A stretch of DNA of 5,849 nucleotides from an uncultured Clostridia bacterium (GTDB taxonomy: Bacteria; Bacillota; Clostridia; Christensenellales; UBA1242). Below, one piece after another: positions 5,389 through 5,849 of this stretch (position 1 is the first letter of the stretch; every line of letters starts with the position of its first letter). The position numbers were made by a program, and so were the translations under genes. The stretch covers positions 1-5,849 of the forward strand of contig CAMOCI010000046.1 in NCBI GenBank assembly GCA_946610635.1, in the 5' to 3' direction. The notes beneath the pieces are model-generated. The model made no database searches. It saw only the letters and a program-made list of their open reading frames with translations, and had not been told where the DNA came from.

Positions 5389-5787
5389 ATGATTAGTATT
5401 ATCGCATTTATTGTTGTTATGTTTGGCAGTTTAAACTGGCTTTCTATTGGATTTTTTCAGTACGATATAGTGGCTGGCCTTTTTGGCTATCAAGGTAGCA
5501 TATTTAGCAGAATTATTTATATCATTGTTGGTATTTGTGCTATATATTTAATTTATGTAATAATAAAAAATAAAGGCAGATTAACAGTAAAAAAAATAAA
5601 AATAGAAGAAAAGCCTATGGTTGATAAAATTACCAAAAAAGATGAAGAAACAATAAAAAGAGATGAAAAAATAAAACAAGAGATGCTTGTTAACGAAGAA
5701 GTTAAAAGCCAAATAAAAGAGCAAGTTTTGGAAGAAATGAAAAATAAAAATAATGAAAACACTGGCGAGAACAGACAAAATATTTAG
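5389..5787 (+). CDS. DUF378-family (YuzA-like) membrane protein with charged C-terminal extension
   Basis: The N-terminal 60 residues are a DUF378 domain. Two membrane helices (about 2-22 and 40-60) carry the family pattern: G-S-L-N-W-L (13-18), G-F-F-x-Y-D-I-V-A-G-L-F-G (21-33), then R-I-I-Y-I-I-V-G-I-C-A-I-Y-L (41-54). DUF378 proteins, such as YuzA of Bacillus, are small bacterial membrane proteins of unknown role and are usually only about 70-80 aa. This one is 132 aa: residues 63-132 form a highly charged Lys/Glu tail with heptad-like spacing around 85-118 (E-E-T-I-K, K-I-K-Q-E-M-L, V-K-S-Q-I-K-E-Q-V-L-E-E-M), probably a helix or coiled coil. The ATG at 5389 is the only good start in the frame; the upstream AAGAA is a weak ribosome binding site. 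It diverges from the 394-aa gene over 174 bp. I see no convincing promoter for it there. Stop is TAG. Confidence 0.87.
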   Translation: MISIIAFIVVMFGSLNWLSIGFFQYDIVAGLFGYQGSIFSRIIYIIVGICAIYLIYVIIKNKGRLTVKKIKIEEKPMVDKITKKDEETIKRDEKIKQEMLVNEEVKSQIKEQVLEEMKNKNNENTGENRQNI

Positions 5788-5810
5788 TTAAACTTTAAAA
5801 TTAATAGAAA

Positions 5811-5849
5811 ATGCAACTATTTATAAAAAAAATATCTCATGTTCGAGAT
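5811..5849 (+). other. Window edge: possible start of a further gene, or a cut terminator
   Basis: There are two readings. From the ATG at 5811 an open frame gives MQLFIKKISHVRD and runs off the window, but there is no clear Shine-Dalgarno and 13 residues are too few to identify. Alternatively, ATCTC (5834-5838) and GAGAT (5845-5849) are the upper part of a hairpin preceded by a run of A, as expected for a terminator of the DUF378 gene whose other half lies beyond the edge. The sequence does not decide between them. Confidence 0.3.

Noticed and set aside
5553..5778. Minus-strand hydrophobic open frames opposite the DUF378 tail
   Set aside because: They are antisense readings of a Lys/Glu-rich coding stretch, which always gives Phe/Leu/Ser-rich shadows, and they have no ribosome binding site.
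226..5787. Alternative genetic code (TGA as Trp), considered because of the very low G+C
   Set aside because: Trp codons checked are TGG, and no coding region contains in-frame TGA, which would be expected to be common under such a code.
1..5849. CRISPR array, insertion sequence, attachment site, tRNA or rRNA
   Set aside because: No regular repeats, transposase, integrase or conserved RNA sequence were found on either strand.

Overview
The window is a very AT-rich stretch of bacterial chromosome. Its genes are those of a low-G+C Gram-positive-type bacterium: a comEC-holA pair, a Cro/CI-type repressor, greA, a DUF378 membrane protein and a small ORF resembling a clostridial family of unknown function. 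Coding uses the standard bacterial code. Tryptophan is TGG wherever checked, no coding region contains in-frame TGA, and all six complete genes end in TAA or TAG. I infer an uncultured Bacillota (Clostridia-like) genome; a finer placement is not supportable from the sequence alone. There is no rRNA, tRNA, insertion sequence, phage gene or CRISPR array.

Layout. On the minus strand at the left edge lie the first 52 codons of holA (DNA polymerase III delta) and, upstream of it, comEC (DNA-uptake channel). A 108-bp divergent region with a perfect inverted repeat separates comEC from a 70-aa XRE repressor on the plus strand. A bidirectional hairpin terminator then separates the repressor from the convergent greA (minus). 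A 290-bp region divides greA from an 86-aa conserved hypothetical gene (plus), with promoters facing both ways and a structured greA leader. A second bidirectional terminator separates that gene from a convergent 394-aa unknown gene (minus), which has a consensus promoter. Last is a divergent gene for a two-TM DUF378 protein with a long charged tail (plus). The right edge cuts through either a terminator or the start of another gene.

How the parts relate. Apart from comEC-holA, the genes look like independent single-gene units, alternately convergent (shared terminators) and divergent (shared promoter regions). Two points stand out. ComEC keeps its membrane-channel core, but its C-terminal metallo-beta-lactamase-like domain has lost all metal ligands. 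Several promoters share an extended -10 element, TGTGATAWWWT; at two genes (holA and the 86-aa gene) this places the predicted transcription start on the A of the ATG, predicting leaderless mRNAs. Other leads are a terminator-like hairpin between the greA promoter and its ribosome binding site, and a helical repeat pattern in the 394-aa protein. No obviously new multi-gene system was found; the best leads are these regulatory features and the 394-aa protein.
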